The notes: generated by a model not told the origin, from the letters alone. Shown: positions 16,449 to 24,981, counted from the first letter of the stretch. The stretch: DNA of 35,726 nucleotides from Deltaproteobacteria bacterium (GCA_009930495.1 RZYB01000009.1:1-35726); one strand, 5' to 3'. Program-made: numbers and translations.

Positions 16449-16481
16449 TCGCGTGGAAAGACTCCGTGTCTTTCCACGCGA
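16449..16481 (+). terminator. Perfect 14-bp hairpin after sat, no U-tract
   Basis: TCGCGTGGAAAGAC (16449-16462) pairs exactly with GTCTTTCCACGCGA (16468-16481) around a 5-nt loop, 13 bases after the sat stop. TCAGGG follows instead of T-run. It could be a 3' stabilising or processing hairpin that leaves partial read-through into aprBA. Confidence 0.6.
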
Positions 16482-16527
16482 TCAGGGTCGGTGCGATGCT
16501 CGGCCTTGTGGCGGCATAAACAACCGG

Positions 16528-16556
16528 TTGACACCTACAGGGTGTATTGATAAAAG
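16528..16556 (+). promoter_or_regulatory. Presumed aprBA promoter
   Basis: A perfect -35 TTGACA (16528-16533) is followed after 17 bases by a weak -10, TAAAAG (16551-16556). The -10 lies inside the Rex-like dyad at 16547-16564, so a bound repressor would block it. Confidence 0.5.
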
Positions 16557-16564
16557 ATTCACAA
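16547..16564. promoter_or_regulatory. Rex-like operator upstream of aprBA
   Basis: TTGATAAAAGATTCACAA keeps the TTG and CAA ends and the TCACAA half-site, and is nearly identical to the dyad before sat. It overlaps the -10 region of the presumed aprBA promoter. Confidence 0.6.
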
Positions 16565-16638
16565 GCCGAGCGTTAAATTTTTCCCGTGTATTTCGGGCCT
16601 GTGGCTAAGTTGTTTTAAACTCTTTAATTGGAGGAATT

Positions 16639-17127
16639 ATGCCAACCTTTGTTGATCCGGCAAAGTGTGATGGATGCAAGGGCGGTGAGAAGACTGCCTG
16701 CATGTACATCTGTCCTAACGACCTGATGATCCTGGACCCGGTGGAAATGAAAGCCTATAATCAGGAGCCGTCCGCTTGCTGGGAATGTTATTCCTGCGTT
16801 AAAATTTGTCCCCAGGGTGCCATCACCGCTCGTCCCTACGCTGACTTTGCTCCCATGGGCGGTACATGTATCCCCCTGCGTGGCGCCGAAGATATCATGT
16901 GGACTGTACAGTTCCGGTCTGGCGAAGTTAAGCGTTTCAAGTTCCCCATCCGCACCACTGTTGAAGGTTCCATCAAACCCTTCGATGGCAAGCCCGAAGG
17001 CGCTGATCTTGAGAGCGAACTTCTGTTCACTGAGGCCACGCTGAAGGCACCCAAGGAAGCCTTGGGCAAGAAGATCGAAGTTGGTGAAGCTGACCTGAAG
17101 GTCACTTTCAAGTCCGCCGTTGCCTAG
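16639..17127 (+). CDS. aprB: Adenylylsulfate reductase, beta (iron-sulfur) subunit
   Basis: AprB carries two [4Fe-4S] clusters that pass electrons to the FAD of AprA during reduction of APS to sulfite and AMP. The 162-residue protein has the expected length. The cysteine sets are visible: C10, C13, C21 and C25 (CDGCKGGEKTACMYICP, with the family's characteristic insertion) and C47, C50, C53 and C57 (CWECYSCVKICP). The tail of about 60 residues is the part that wraps around AprA in known structures. GGAGG lies 6 bases before the ATG. The gene is 37 bases ahead of aprA and shares its strong codon bias. Confidence 0.98.
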   Translation: MPTFVDPAKCDGCKGGEKTACMYICPNDLMILDPVEMKAYNQEPSACWECYSCVKICPQGAITARPYADFAPMGGTCIPLRGAEDIMWTVQFRSGEVKRFKFPIRTTVEGSIKPFDGKPEGADLESELLFTEATLKAPKEALGKKIEVGEADLKVTFKSAVA

Positions 17128-17164
17128 TTGGCGCTTTTAACGAAAGAAATTTCAGGAGGAACAC

Positions 17165-19150
17165 ATGCCTCAGATTCCTGTTAAAGATACGATCAAGGGC
17201 TTGGCCCTTGCCGAGCCGGAAGTCGTTGAACTCGAGACCGACGTTCTTATGGTCGGTGGTGGTATGGGTAACTGCGGTGCCGCTTTCGAAGCCTGCCGTT
17301 GGGCCGACAAGCTCGGCGTGAAGGTGATGCTGGTCGACAAGGCCGCCATTGATCGTGGTGGCGCGGTTGCCCAGGGTCTTTCCGCTATTAACACCTATAT
17401 CGGTGAAAACGAACCGGACGATTATGTTCGCATGGTTCGTACCGACCTCATGGGCTTGGTCCGTGAAGACTTGATTTTCGATTTGGGACGCCACGTGGAT
17501 GATTCCGTTCATCTGTTCGAAGAGTGGGGCCTGCCCTGCTGGATCAAGAAAGACGGGAAGAATTTGGACGGTGCCCAGGCCAAGAAAGAAGGCTTGTCTC
17601 TGCGCAAGGGTGATGCCCCTGTCCGTTCCGGACGTTGGCAGATCATGATCAACGGTGAATCCTACAAGGTCATCGTTGCCGAGGCCGCCAAGAACGCCCT
17701 TGGTTCCGACCGTTATATCGAACGCCTGTTCATCGTGAAGCTGCTTCTGGACGCCAAGGTTCCGAATCAGATCGCTGGCGCGGTGGGCTTCTCCGTTCGT
17801 GAAAACAAGGTGTACGTCATCAAGGCCAAGACTATGTCCGTGGCTTGTGGCGGCGCCGTTAACGTTTACCGCCCTCGGTCCACCGGTGAGGGTCTGGGTC
17901 GCGCTTGGTATCCTGTGTGGAACGCTGGCTCCACCTACACCATGTGTGCTCAGGTCGGCGCTGAAATGACCATGATGGAAAACCGTTTCGTCCCGGCTCG
18001 TTTCAAGGACGGTTACGGCCCGGTCGGCGCATGGTTCCTGCTGTTCAAGGCCAAGGCCACCAACTCCAAGGGTGAGGATTACTGCGTCACCAACCGCGCC
18101 ATGCTGAAGCCTTACGAGGATCGCGGCTACGCCAAGGGTAATGTCATCCCCACGTGCTTGCGTAACCACATGATGCTGCGCGAAATGCGTGAAGGTCGCG
18201 GCCCCATCTACATGGACACCGCCACCGCGTTGAACACCACGTTCGCCACCCTGTCCAAGGCCGAGCAGAAGCACCTTGAGTCCGAAGCTTGGGAAGACTT
18301 CCTGGATATGTGCGTGGGTCAGGCCAACCTTTGGGCCGCCATGAACATCAAGCCTGAAGAACGTGGCTCCGAGATCATGCCCACCGAACCTTACCTGCTC
18401 GGCTCCCATTCAGGTTGCTGCGGCATCTGGGTTTCTGGTCCGGACGAAGCTTGGGTTCCCGAGGAATACAAGGTCAAGGCCGCCAACGGTAAGGTTTACA
18501 ACCGCATGACCACGGTCAATGGTTTGTTCACCTGTGCTGATGGCGTTGGTGCTTCTGGTCATAAGTTCTCTTCCGGTTCTCACGCGGAAGGCCGTATCGT
18601 TGGCAAGCAGATGGTCCGTTACGCTGTTGATCACAAGGATTTCAAGCCCACGCTTGATATCGCTGCTGATGCCCTGAAGAAGGAAATCTATCAGCCGTGG
18701 TACACCTACGAGCAGTTCAAGGGTGCTTCCACCGATCCGGTTGTCAATCCGAATTACATCTCCCCGAACAACTTCATGATGCGTCTGATCAAGGCCACCG
18801 ATGAATACGGCGGCGGTGTTGCAACTTTGTACACCACTTCCGACAGACTCCTCGACACGGGTTTTACCCTGCTCGACATGCTGGAAGAAGATTCCAAGAA
18901 GTTGGCTGCCCGCGACCTGCACGAACTGCTGCGTTGCTGGGAACAGTACCACAGACTGTGGACCGTCCGTCTGCACATGCAGCACATCCGTTTCCGTCAG
19001 GAAAGCCGCTATCCCGGCTTCTACTACCGTGCTGACTTCATGGGCCTGGACGATGCGAAGTGGAAGTGCTTCGTGAACTCCACGTTCGATCCGAAGACCG
19101 GTGAAACCACGATCTTCAAGAGAAACTACTACCAGATCATCCCTGACTAG
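17165..19150 (+). CDS. aprA: Adenylylsulfate reductase, alpha (flavoprotein) subunit
   Basis: AprA is the catalytic FAD subunit that reduces APS to sulfite; it belongs to the fumarate reductase flavoprotein family. The 661-residue protein matches the family. The dinucleotide-binding start is DVLMVGGGMGNCGAAFEA (about residues 27-44) with VMLVDKAAIDRGGAVAQGLSAIN following. Other blocks are GRWQIMINGESYK, ACGGAVNVYRPRS, the ENRFVPARFKDGYGPVGAW region near the substrate site, GSHSGCCGIWVSGPDE, and VNGLFTCADGVGASGHKFSSGS contacting FAD. AGGAGGA precedes the ATG. It ends immediately before a strong terminator. Confidence 0.98.
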   Translation: MPQIPVKDTIKGLALAEPEVVELETDVLMVGGGMGNCGAAFEACRWADKLGVKVMLVDKAAIDRGGAVAQGLSAINTYIGENEPDDYVRMVRTDLMGLVREDLIFDLGRHVDDSVHLFEEWGLPCWIKKDGKNLDGAQAKKEGLSLRKGDAPVRSGRWQIMINGESYKVIVAEAAKNALGSDRYIERLFIVKLLLDAKVPNQIAGAVGFSVRENKVYVIKAKTMSVACGGAVNVYRPRSTGEGLGRAWYPVWNAGSTYTMCAQVGAEMTMMENRFVPARFKDGYGPVGAWFLLFKAKATNSKGEDYCVTNRAMLKPYEDRGYAKGNVIPTCLRNHMMLREMREGRGPIYMDTATALNTTFATLSKAEQKHLESEAWEDFLDMCVGQANLWAAMNIKPEERGSEIMPTEPYLLGSHSGCCGIWVSGPDEAWVPEEYKVKAANGKVYNRMTTVNGLFTCADGVGASGHKFSSGSHAEGRIVGKQMVRYAVDHKDFKPTLDIAADALKKEIYQPWYTYEQFKGASTDPVVNPNYISPNNFMMRLIKATDEYGGGVATLYTTSDRLLDTGFTLLDMLEEDSKKLAARDLHELLRCWEQYHRLWTVRLHMQHIRFRQESRYPGFYYRADFMGLDDAKWKCFVNSTFDPKTGETTIFKRNYYQIIPD

Positions 19151-19161
19151 TTTATGGGCCA

Positions 19162-19193
19162 AAAGGCTGCGGGTCCGACCCGCAGCCTTTTTT
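19162..19193 (+). terminator. Intrinsic terminator after aprA
   Basis: AAAGGCTGCGGG (19162-19173) pairs with CCCGCAGCCTTT (19179-19190) around TCCGA, followed by a T-run to 19193. This is a strong terminator 11 bases after the aprA stop, so qmoABC is probably not expressed only by read-through. Confidence 0.93.
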
Positions 19194-19204
19194 CTGTACC
19201 AGGA

Positions 19205-19270
19205 AATAGAATGGTCTATGTATGATCTGTAACCTCTGGTAGTTATAGATCATACTTGGGCCATTCTATT
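19205..19270. repeat. 29-bp-arm inverted repeat with 8-nt loop just upstream of qmoA
   Basis: The left arm (19205-19233) begins AATAGAATGG and the right arm (19242-19270) ends CCATTCTATT. Aligned as a stem, 25 of 29 positions are complementary. The loop is CTCTGGTA. It starts 11 bases after the aprA terminator and ends 42 bases before the qmoA ATG, with no T-run following. It may be a large 5'-leader hairpin of the qmo message, an extended operator, or a small palindromic mobile repeat. Confidence 0.85.
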
Positions 19271-19312
19271 CATTTTTATGGCCTTCAACATGAGTGTTCT
19301 GGGAGGAATCTA

Positions 19313-20554
19313 ATGGCTAGCAACAGCATACTTGTCATAGGTGGTGGATTCGCAGGACTCACCGCCGCCCTTGAGGCCGCTGAAATCGGTCATGAGGTCT
19401 TCATCGTGGAGAAGACCCCATTTCTGGGTGGACGCGTTATGCAGCTGAACAAGTATTTTCCCAAGTTGTGTCCCCCATCATGCGGCTTGGAAATTCAGTA
19501 TCAGCGTCTCAAGAATAATCCGAAGGTCAAATTCTTCACCATGGCCGAGGTCACCAAGTTGGCGGGCAGTGTTGGGAATTATGATGTCACCGTGCGCATC
19601 AAACCCCGGTGCACGGCCCCGAACAGTCCCGATCTTTCCTCTTTGTGCGCGGATTTATCGACAGAGGTGAGCAATGATTTCGAGTTTGGCCTGTCCACGC
19701 GCAAAGCCGTGTACATGGATGCTCCCTTTGCGTTTCCCCAGCGCTATGTGGTCGACAAGGCGGCCTTGAGTGACTCGGACAAGGCCAAGGTTGCCGGGTG
19801 CGATTACATTGATCTGACCGAAACAGAAAAGGAAATCACGCTTAATGTCGGTTCCATCATCATCGCCACGGGATGGAAGCCCTATGATGTGACAAAGTTA
19901 ACCAATCTTGGTGCCGGCGCGGTCAGGAATTGTATTTCCAATATGCAGATGGAGCGCTTGGCGTCTCCGTACGGTCCGACCGAAGGAAAAATTTTGCGTC
20001 CTTCGGATGGTCTTGCTCCGAAAAAAATTGCGTTCGTCCAGTGTGCAGGGTCTCGTGACGAGAATCATCTGCATTTTTGCTCCTATATTTGCTGCATGGC
20101 TTCCTTGAAGCAGGCGCAGTACGTACGCGAGCAGTACCCTGACGCGGAAGTTACCATTTACTACATCGATTTGCGGACACCGGGACGGTACGATAATTTT
20201 GCCAAGAAAGTCCTGGCCGATGAAAAGGTTTTCGCCGTCAAGGGTAAGGTTGCCGCCGTCGAGCAGGGCAAAGCAGGCGATGACGTTTGGGTCACCGTCG
20301 AGGATGCCGTTTCGGGAACCAAGTCGGTCGAACGATTTGATTTGGTGGTTTTGGCCACGGGAATGCAGCCCAGCTTGGCCGGCTCGTCATTGCCGATAGA
20401 TGTGCCTGTCGATTCCGAAGGCTTCATTATCGGGGGCGAGGAGAAGGGCATTTTTGCCGCTGGCTGTGCCAAACAACCGCTGGATGTCATGAAGACGGCC
20501 CAATCCGCGACGGGCGCCGCCATGAAAGCCATTCAGACGGTGAGAGGGAGGTAG
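19313..20554 (+). CDS. qmoA: Quinone-interacting membrane-bound oxidoreductase complex subunit A
   Basis: QmoA is a soluble flavoprotein related to heterodisulfide reductase subunit HdrA and part of the Qmo complex, which passes electrons from the quinone pool to AprBA. The 413-residue product has the FAD-binding start ILVIGGGFAGLTAALEAAE at about residues 6-24, LGGRVMQLNKYFPKLCPPSCG (about 38-58), the HdrA-like block VQCAGSRDENHLHFCSYIC, and GIFAAGCAKQPLDVMKTA near the end, where the flavin is bound. The frame is open upstream, but GGGAGGA at 19301-19307 fixes the ATG at 19313. Three bases separate it from qmoB. Confidence 0.96.
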   Translation: MASNSILVIGGGFAGLTAALEAAEIGHEVFIVEKTPFLGGRVMQLNKYFPKLCPPSCGLEIQYQRLKNNPKVKFFTMAEVTKLAGSVGNYDVTVRIKPRCTAPNSPDLSSLCADLSTEVSNDFEFGLSTRKAVYMDAPFAFPQRYVVDKAALSDSDKAKVAGCDYIDLTETEKEITLNVGSIIIATGWKPYDVTKLTNLGAGAVRNCISNMQMERLASPYGPTEGKILRPSDGLAPKKIAFVQCAGSRDENHLHFCSYICCMASLKQAQYVREQYPDAEVTIYYIDLRTPGRYDNFAKKVLADEKVFAVKGKVAAVEQGKAGDDVWVTVEDAVSGTKSVERFDLVVLATGMQPSLAGSSLPIDVPVDSEGFIIGGEEKGIFAAGCAKQPLDVMKTAQSATGAAMKAIQTVRGR

Positions 20555-20557
20555 GAC

Positions 20558-22846
20558 ATGGCCGAAAAAATTGGCGTATATTTTGATGAAGCGAGTCTCG
20601 GCGGACTTTTGGATATCCAGAAGCTCTGCGAGGGCATTCGGAAAAAATGGGACGCAGTGTGTCCCGTGGTCAAGGTGCATCCCCGACTGGCCACGCCCGA
20701 AGGACATGCCTTGATTCAGGCCGACATTGACGCCGGCCTTATCGATGCCGTGTGCGTGTGCGGTTCATCGCCGCGCGTGGAGTGGGATTGTTACCAGTTC
20801 ACGGGTGTTCAGCTTGATCGGGTCAATTTGCGCGAGTTGTGCGTGCTCTGTTATCACGACCCCAGCGGACAGACCCCCACACCCGGACATACCCCGGAAC
20901 TTTTGCACAAGATGGCCAATGATTATGTAAACATGGGCATCGTGAAACTGCAGAAGTCCAATGTCCCCGAAGACGGCGCGGTTGACGCGGTCAAGCGTGT
21001 GCTGGTCATCGGTGGTGGCTGGACCGGTCTGAGCGCGGCCCTGGATGCCGCGACTCTTGGATATGAGGTCGTCGTGGTCGAGAAAGGCGAGGCGCTTGGC
21101 GGTGCCGCTGCGGTCATGTATAAGACCATCCCCTTCAATTATCCCTACGACGCGGCCCACGAGACCGGGATCGAGAAAAAGATCGCGGATGTGCAGTCCC
21201 GCGAGAACATCGAGGTTCTTTTATCCAGCCAGATCGCGAGCATCGCCGGCGCGCCTGGTCGGTACACGGTGACCATTGATGTCGCTGGTTCGGAAAAAGT
21301 GGTGGAAATCGGCTCCGTGGTCATCGCCACGGGTTGGGTGCCCCAGGACACGGCCTATCTGAAGCCTTTCGGATATGGGAAATTGAAGAACGTCGTCACG
21401 TCGCGCGAGTTTGAACAGATGGCCAAGTCTGGCTCCATCGCGCGCAAGTCCGATGGATCAACCCCGACCAAGGTCATGTTTTTACTTGGATTCGGCGATA
21501 AGCTTCAGCCTTTCGAGGTCAAGGAGCAAGAGGCCCGGGCCGCCGCTGCCGTTGCCGCCGAGGTCAAGGAGAAGGATGACTCTCCCAAAACCAACTTCGT
21601 CAAGCAGGATACATACAAACACCTGCTGTACAGCTCCGAGTTGACCTCCTTGACCGCCCTGAAGCAGGCTAATTATGTCCGGGAATTCAACCCCAATGGC
21701 GTGGCCATGGTTGTTTACGAGCATATGATGGTGCCCGGGATCAACGAGCTCTACTACAAGGCAGCGCAAAACGATCCGAGCGTGATGATGACCAAGGGTG
21801 TCATCAGCGATATCCGCGATGGCGGCGATGGCGACATTGTTGTCGTTCTCGAGGACACCCTGTTGGGCTCCAAAGTCGAGGTCGAAGTGGACATGCTCGT
21901 CCTGCCCACGGCCATGGTCCCGTCCACGGCCCTGGATCCGATCCTCAAGCTCCAGTACCGTCAGGGACCGGCCATGCCCGATTTGGATCTTTTCAGCGGG
22001 TACGCGGATTCCAATTACATCTGCTTTCCCTATGAAACCCGCCGCACCGGTATTTATGCCGCGGGCACGGTCCGTCAGCCCATGACCCTGGCCACGGCGG
22101 CGGTGGATGCCGCTGGCGCGGCTTTGAAGGCCGTGCAGTGCTTGGAATCGGCCAATCGGGGCATGGCCGTTCATCCCCGCTCTGGCGATCGTTCCTTCCC
22201 CAAATTCAATCTGGTTCGCTGCACCCAGTGCAAGCGTTGCACGGAAGAGTGTCCGTTTGGCGCCCTGGACGAGGACGAAAAGGGCAATCCAATGCCGAAC
22301 ACGTCTCGCTGTCGTCGCTGTGGAACATGCATGGGCGCCTGCCCGGAACGTGTTATCTCCTTTGACAACTACAATGTCGATCAGATCGGTTCCATGATCA
22401 AGCAGGTCGAAGTGCCCGATGACATGGCCGTTGGCGGGCCGCGTATCCTGATTCTGGCCTGCGAGAACGATGCCTATCCGGCACTGGACATGGCCGCCCT
22501 GCGCGGGAAGACGTGGAGTCCGTATGTCCGCATCATCCCGGTGCGTTGCCTTGGCTCCGTGAATACAATCTGGATTGCCGATGCCATGTCCAAGGGTACG
22601 GACGGCTGCCTGCTTTTGGGGTGCAAGTATGGCGAGGATTACCAATGCCACTTCATGAAGGGTTCGGAATTATGCAATCGCAGAATGGCGAACGTGGGTG
22701 AAACGCTGGGCAAGCTCGGCATCGAGACGGAACGTGTCCAGCAGTACCAGGTTGCCATCGATGAGTATGATATCGTTCCGGGAATGATTGATAAATTCGT
22801 TGATGATATCGTCAAGCTTGGCCCCAATCCGTTCAAGGGATACTAG
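20558..22846 (+). CDS. qmoB: Quinone-interacting membrane-bound oxidoreductase complex subunit B
   Basis: QmoB, 762 residues, is a second HdrA-like flavoprotein fused to an MvhD-like domain. The N-terminal region to about 140 has cysteine sets such as CVCGSSPRVEWDCYQF and CVLCYHDPSG. The FAD-binding loop RVLVIGGGWTGLSAALDAA is at about 147-165. Two [4Fe-4S] ferredoxin motifs are at about 554-566 (CTQCKRCTEECPFG) and 585-597 (CRRCGTCMGACPE). The last 135 residues resemble the hydrogenase delta subunit MvhD, with ACENDAYPALDMA, VRCLGSVNT and GCLLLGCKYGEDYQCH. The protein is cytoplasmic and thought to bridge QmoA, QmoC and AprBA. It starts 3 bases after qmoA. Confidence 0.96.
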   Translation: MAEKIGVYFDEASLGGLLDIQKLCEGIRKKWDAVCPVVKVHPRLATPEGHALIQADIDAGLIDAVCVCGSSPRVEWDCYQFTGVQLDRVNLRELCVLCYHDPSGQTPTPGHTPELLHKMANDYVNMGIVKLQKSNVPEDGAVDAVKRVLVIGGGWTGLSAALDAATLGYEVVVVEKGEALGGAAAVMYKTIPFNYPYDAAHETGIEKKIADVQSRENIEVLLSSQIASIAGAPGRYTVTIDVAGSEKVVEIGSVVIATGWVPQDTAYLKPFGYGKLKNVVTSREFEQMAKSGSIARKSDGSTPTKVMFLLGFGDKLQPFEVKEQEARAAAAVAAEVKEKDDSPKTNFVKQDTYKHLLYSSELTSLTALKQANYVREFNPNGVAMVVYEHMMVPGINELYYKAAQNDPSVMMTKGVISDIRDGGDGDIVVVLEDTLLGSKVEVEVDMLVLPTAMVPSTALDPILKLQYRQGPAMPDLDLFSGYADSNYICFPYETRRTGIYAAGTVRQPMTLATAAVDAAGAALKAVQCLESANRGMAVHPRSGDRSFPKFNLVRCTQCKRCTEECPFGALDEDEKGNPMPNTSRCRRCGTCMGACPERVISFDNYNVDQIGSMIKQVEVPDDMAVGGPRILILACENDAYPALDMAALRGKTWSPYVRIIPVRCLGSVNTIWIADAMSKGTDGCLLLGCKYGEDYQCHFMKGSELCNRRMANVGETLGKLGIETERVQQYQVAIDEYDIVPGMIDKFVDDIVKLGPNPFKGY

Positions 22847-22856
22847 GAGGAGCGCT

Positions 22857-24080
22857 ATGTCCAAAACTACAAAGATTGAGCCAGATCTTCAGTTCGTTAA
22901 AGAACTCCAGGAGGTTGGTGGCGTTGATCTAAAAAAATGCTATCAGTGCGCGACGTGTTCCGTAGCGTGTCCGATGTCTCCCGCCGAGAATCCCTACCCA
23001 AGGAAGGAAATGATTTGGGCGCAATGGGGGCTGAAGGACAAGCTGCTTAATGATATTGATATCTGGCTGTGTCATAATTGCGGGACATGCTCGGAGCTGT
23101 GCCCACGAGGCGCCAAGCCTGGTGATTTGCTCGCCGCGCTGCGCAACATGACCTACCGCAGACTTGTTCCGCCTTCCATCATCGGCAAATGGATGAGCTC
23201 TCCCAAGCATCTCCCGATCCTGGCTGGGATTCCGGCCGCTATCTTTGCCATTATTTGGATGATCAGAGCTGCTTTCGTCGGCTTTTTCCCGGTGGAAGAG
23301 GATGGACGGATTGTCTACGGCAATTTGTTTCCCGGCGATTTCACGATCGATCCCTTGTTTGGCCTGGTGGCCATTTTCGTGGCCATTTGCTTCGGGCTTG
23401 GGGTCAAGAACATGGTCGAAGGCTTCAAGGCCAATGTCTCCCAAACTTTTGTCATCGGCTACAAGAAGCCGTCCTTGAAGGACGCCATCATCGACACGGT
23501 GAAGTACGACATCCTGCAGCATAACCGCTTCAAGAATTGCGTGGACAGCCCGGAAGATGGCGAGCGCGTCAAGGGGCACCAGATTCTGTTTTATGGATTC
23601 GTGGCCTGCTTCATCGTGACTTCCATCGTGGCCGTGGCCCATTGGGGTGGCAAGGTCATTCATTTGTTGGGACCCATCGGTCATACGCCGATGCCCTTGT
23701 GGCATCCCGTCAAGATTCTGGCCAATGTCGGCGCGGTGTTGCTGGTGACCGGCCTGACCCTGCTGACGCGCAGACGCTTGAACGCCAACACCAAAAAAAC
23801 CGTTTCCAGCTATTATGATTGGTATTTGCTAGGCGTGATTTGGGCCGTGACCTTGACCGGCATCGGTTCGGAAGTATTTCGCCTGGCCGGCGTGGCTCCC
23901 GTGGCGTTTTTTACCTATTACCTGCATCTGGTTAGCATTTTCATGCTGATCGCGTATCTGCCCTGGTCCAAGTTGGGCCACTTGGTGTACCGGACAACGG
24001 CGCTCATCTACGCCCGGTACGTTGGACGTTTGCCCATTGGCGAAAAGCTCATCGAAGACGACAAAATCTTTGTTATTTAA
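22857..24080 (+). CDS. qmoC: Quinone-interacting membrane-bound oxidoreductase complex subunit C
   Basis: QmoC, 407 residues, is the membrane subunit: an HdrC-like iron-sulfur part fused to an HdrE/NarI-like cytochrome b. Cluster cysteines are C28, C31, C34, C38 (CYQCATCSVACP) and C72, C75, C78, C82 (CHNCGTCSELCP). Six hydrophobic segments follow, for example LPILAGIPAAIFAIIWMI, LFGLVAIFVAICFGLGV, ILFYGFVACFIVTSIVAVA and FFTYYLHLVSIFMLIAYLPW, with histidines suited to haem b. It takes electrons from menaquinol. AGGAGG lies 6 bases before this ATG; an upstream in-frame start inside qmoB was rejected. The next gene follows after 15 bases. Confidence 0.96.
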   Translation: MSKTTKIEPDLQFVKELQEVGGVDLKKCYQCATCSVACPMSPAENPYPRKEMIWAQWGLKDKLLNDIDIWLCHNCGTCSELCPRGAKPGDLLAALRNMTYRRLVPPSIIGKWMSSPKHLPILAGIPAAIFAIIWMIRAAFVGFFPVEEDGRIVYGNLFPGDFTIDPLFGLVAIFVAICFGLGVKNMVEGFKANVSQTFVIGYKKPSLKDAIIDTVKYDILQHNRFKNCVDSPEDGERVKGHQILFYGFVACFIVTSIVAVAHWGGKVIHLLGPIGHTPMPLWHPVKILANVGAVLLVTGLTLLTRRRLNANTKKTVSSYYDWYLLGVIWAVTLTGIGSEVFRLAGVAPVAFFTYYLHLVSIFMLIAYLPWSKLGHLVYRTTALIYARYVGRLPIGEKLIEDDKIFVI

Positions 24081-24095
24081 TTTAAGGAGGACATC

Positions 24096-24761
24096 ATGTC
24101 TGAAGCTCGCAAGATTTTTCCGATGGATACGTTTGTGGCCTATCTGAAGGGCGAAGGTGGCAGTTCCGTTGAAGAATTGTTGACCTACATGACCCAGAAA
24201 GACTTGGATGCCGACTCCACCCCGTTCGCGGCCGCCCTGGCCAAAGCCTGGATTTACGAGCAGCATCCCGAATTGACGAAGATGTCCAAGGGACAGGTTG
24301 TTGAATTGGGCCAGTCTGTCTCCGTCGCCCCCATGCCGATCAAGGCCAAGGCCGAGATTGATGACGTTTTCGCCAAGCTGGCCGACTACAAGGGGCAGAT
24401 CAATGCCAAGGCCGCCCAGATCGACGAGTTGAACAAGGCTTTGTCCGCCAAGGACGCCGAAATTGCCGCCCTGTCCGCCAAGGTCAAGGAATACGAAGGC
24501 CAGAAGAAGGGCGAGGCCGAGTCTTTGTTCGTTACCACCGAAGCCCGCATTGTTGAGTTCACGGGCAAGCTTGAAGCCCTGCTCAAGGAAGTCGAGGAAG
24601 TGAAAAAGACCGGCGTGGTTGTCGCGGGCGTGGCGGGCGTGGCTGCTGCTGGCGCGGCCCCGGCCGCCGAGGCCGTTGGCGCGCCGGCTGAAGCCGCCGC
24701 TGGTTCCGATTTTGGTTTCTCCGGTGGATCCCAGGATCCGTTTGCTGATTCCAACTGGTAG
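24096..24761 (+). CDS. qmoD: QmoD-like protein encoded at the end of the qmo operon
   Basis: The 221-residue protein matches in position and general design the conserved hypothetical gene that follows qmoABC in Desulfovibrio (DVU0851 in D. vulgaris, sometimes called qmoD). It has a globular start (MSEARKIFPMDTFVAYLKGE, to about residue 85), a coiled coil at about 90-175 (INAKAAQIDELNKALSAKD and following heptads), an Ala/Val/Gly-rich flexible stretch at about 176-208, and a Gly/Asp/Phe-rich tail (FGFSGGSQDPFADSNW). There are no metal-binding cysteines. A role in coupling or stabilising the Qmo-Apr interaction is a guess. AAGGAGG precedes the ATG, and a strong terminator follows. Confidence 0.75.
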   Translation: MSEARKIFPMDTFVAYLKGEGGSSVEELLTYMTQKDLDADSTPFAAALAKAWIYEQHPELTKMSKGQVVELGQSVSVAPMPIKAKAEIDDVFAKLADYKGQINAKAAQIDELNKALSAKDAEIAALSAKVKEYEGQKKGEAESLFVTTEARIVEFTGKLEALLKEVEEVKKTGVVVAGVAGVAAAGAAPAAEAVGAPAEAAAGSDFGFSGGSQDPFADSNW

Positions 24762-24786
24762 AATCCAGTCGAGGATCGATATCAAG

Positions 24787-24816
24787 GGCTTCTCCGGAAA
24801 CGGGGGAGCCTTTTTT
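24787..24816 (+). terminator. Intrinsic terminator of the qmo operon
   Basis: GGCTTCTCCG (24787-24796), loop GAAA, and CGGGGGAGCC (24801-24810) form a ten-pair stem (two G-T), followed by six T. It marks the end of qmoABCD and the last core-type sequence before the AT-richer accessory region. Confidence 0.93.
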
Positions 24817-24981
24817 CATTGGGGTGCGTAGGATAACGTTCGGATTAGGGCAGAATCGAGGTGTTGGTTCCCAACCATGGGCTTGGCAGCAGTGACGCGT
24901 CTAGGTTATGCGCGTGGATAAAGACACCGGAATTGATTGCGTTGGGATTTTTTGTCTAATTTTTGAACATGGAGGATTGCC

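Noticed and set aside
14927-16534. 535-codon minus-strand frame opposite sat
   Set aside because: It covers sat, its promoter and its 3' hairpin, and has no motif; sat is certain.
19205-19270. Reading the qmoA-proximal hairpin as an intrinsic terminator
   Set aside because: No T-run follows on either strand, the stem is AT-rich and 29 bp long, and a standard terminator is already present just upstream.
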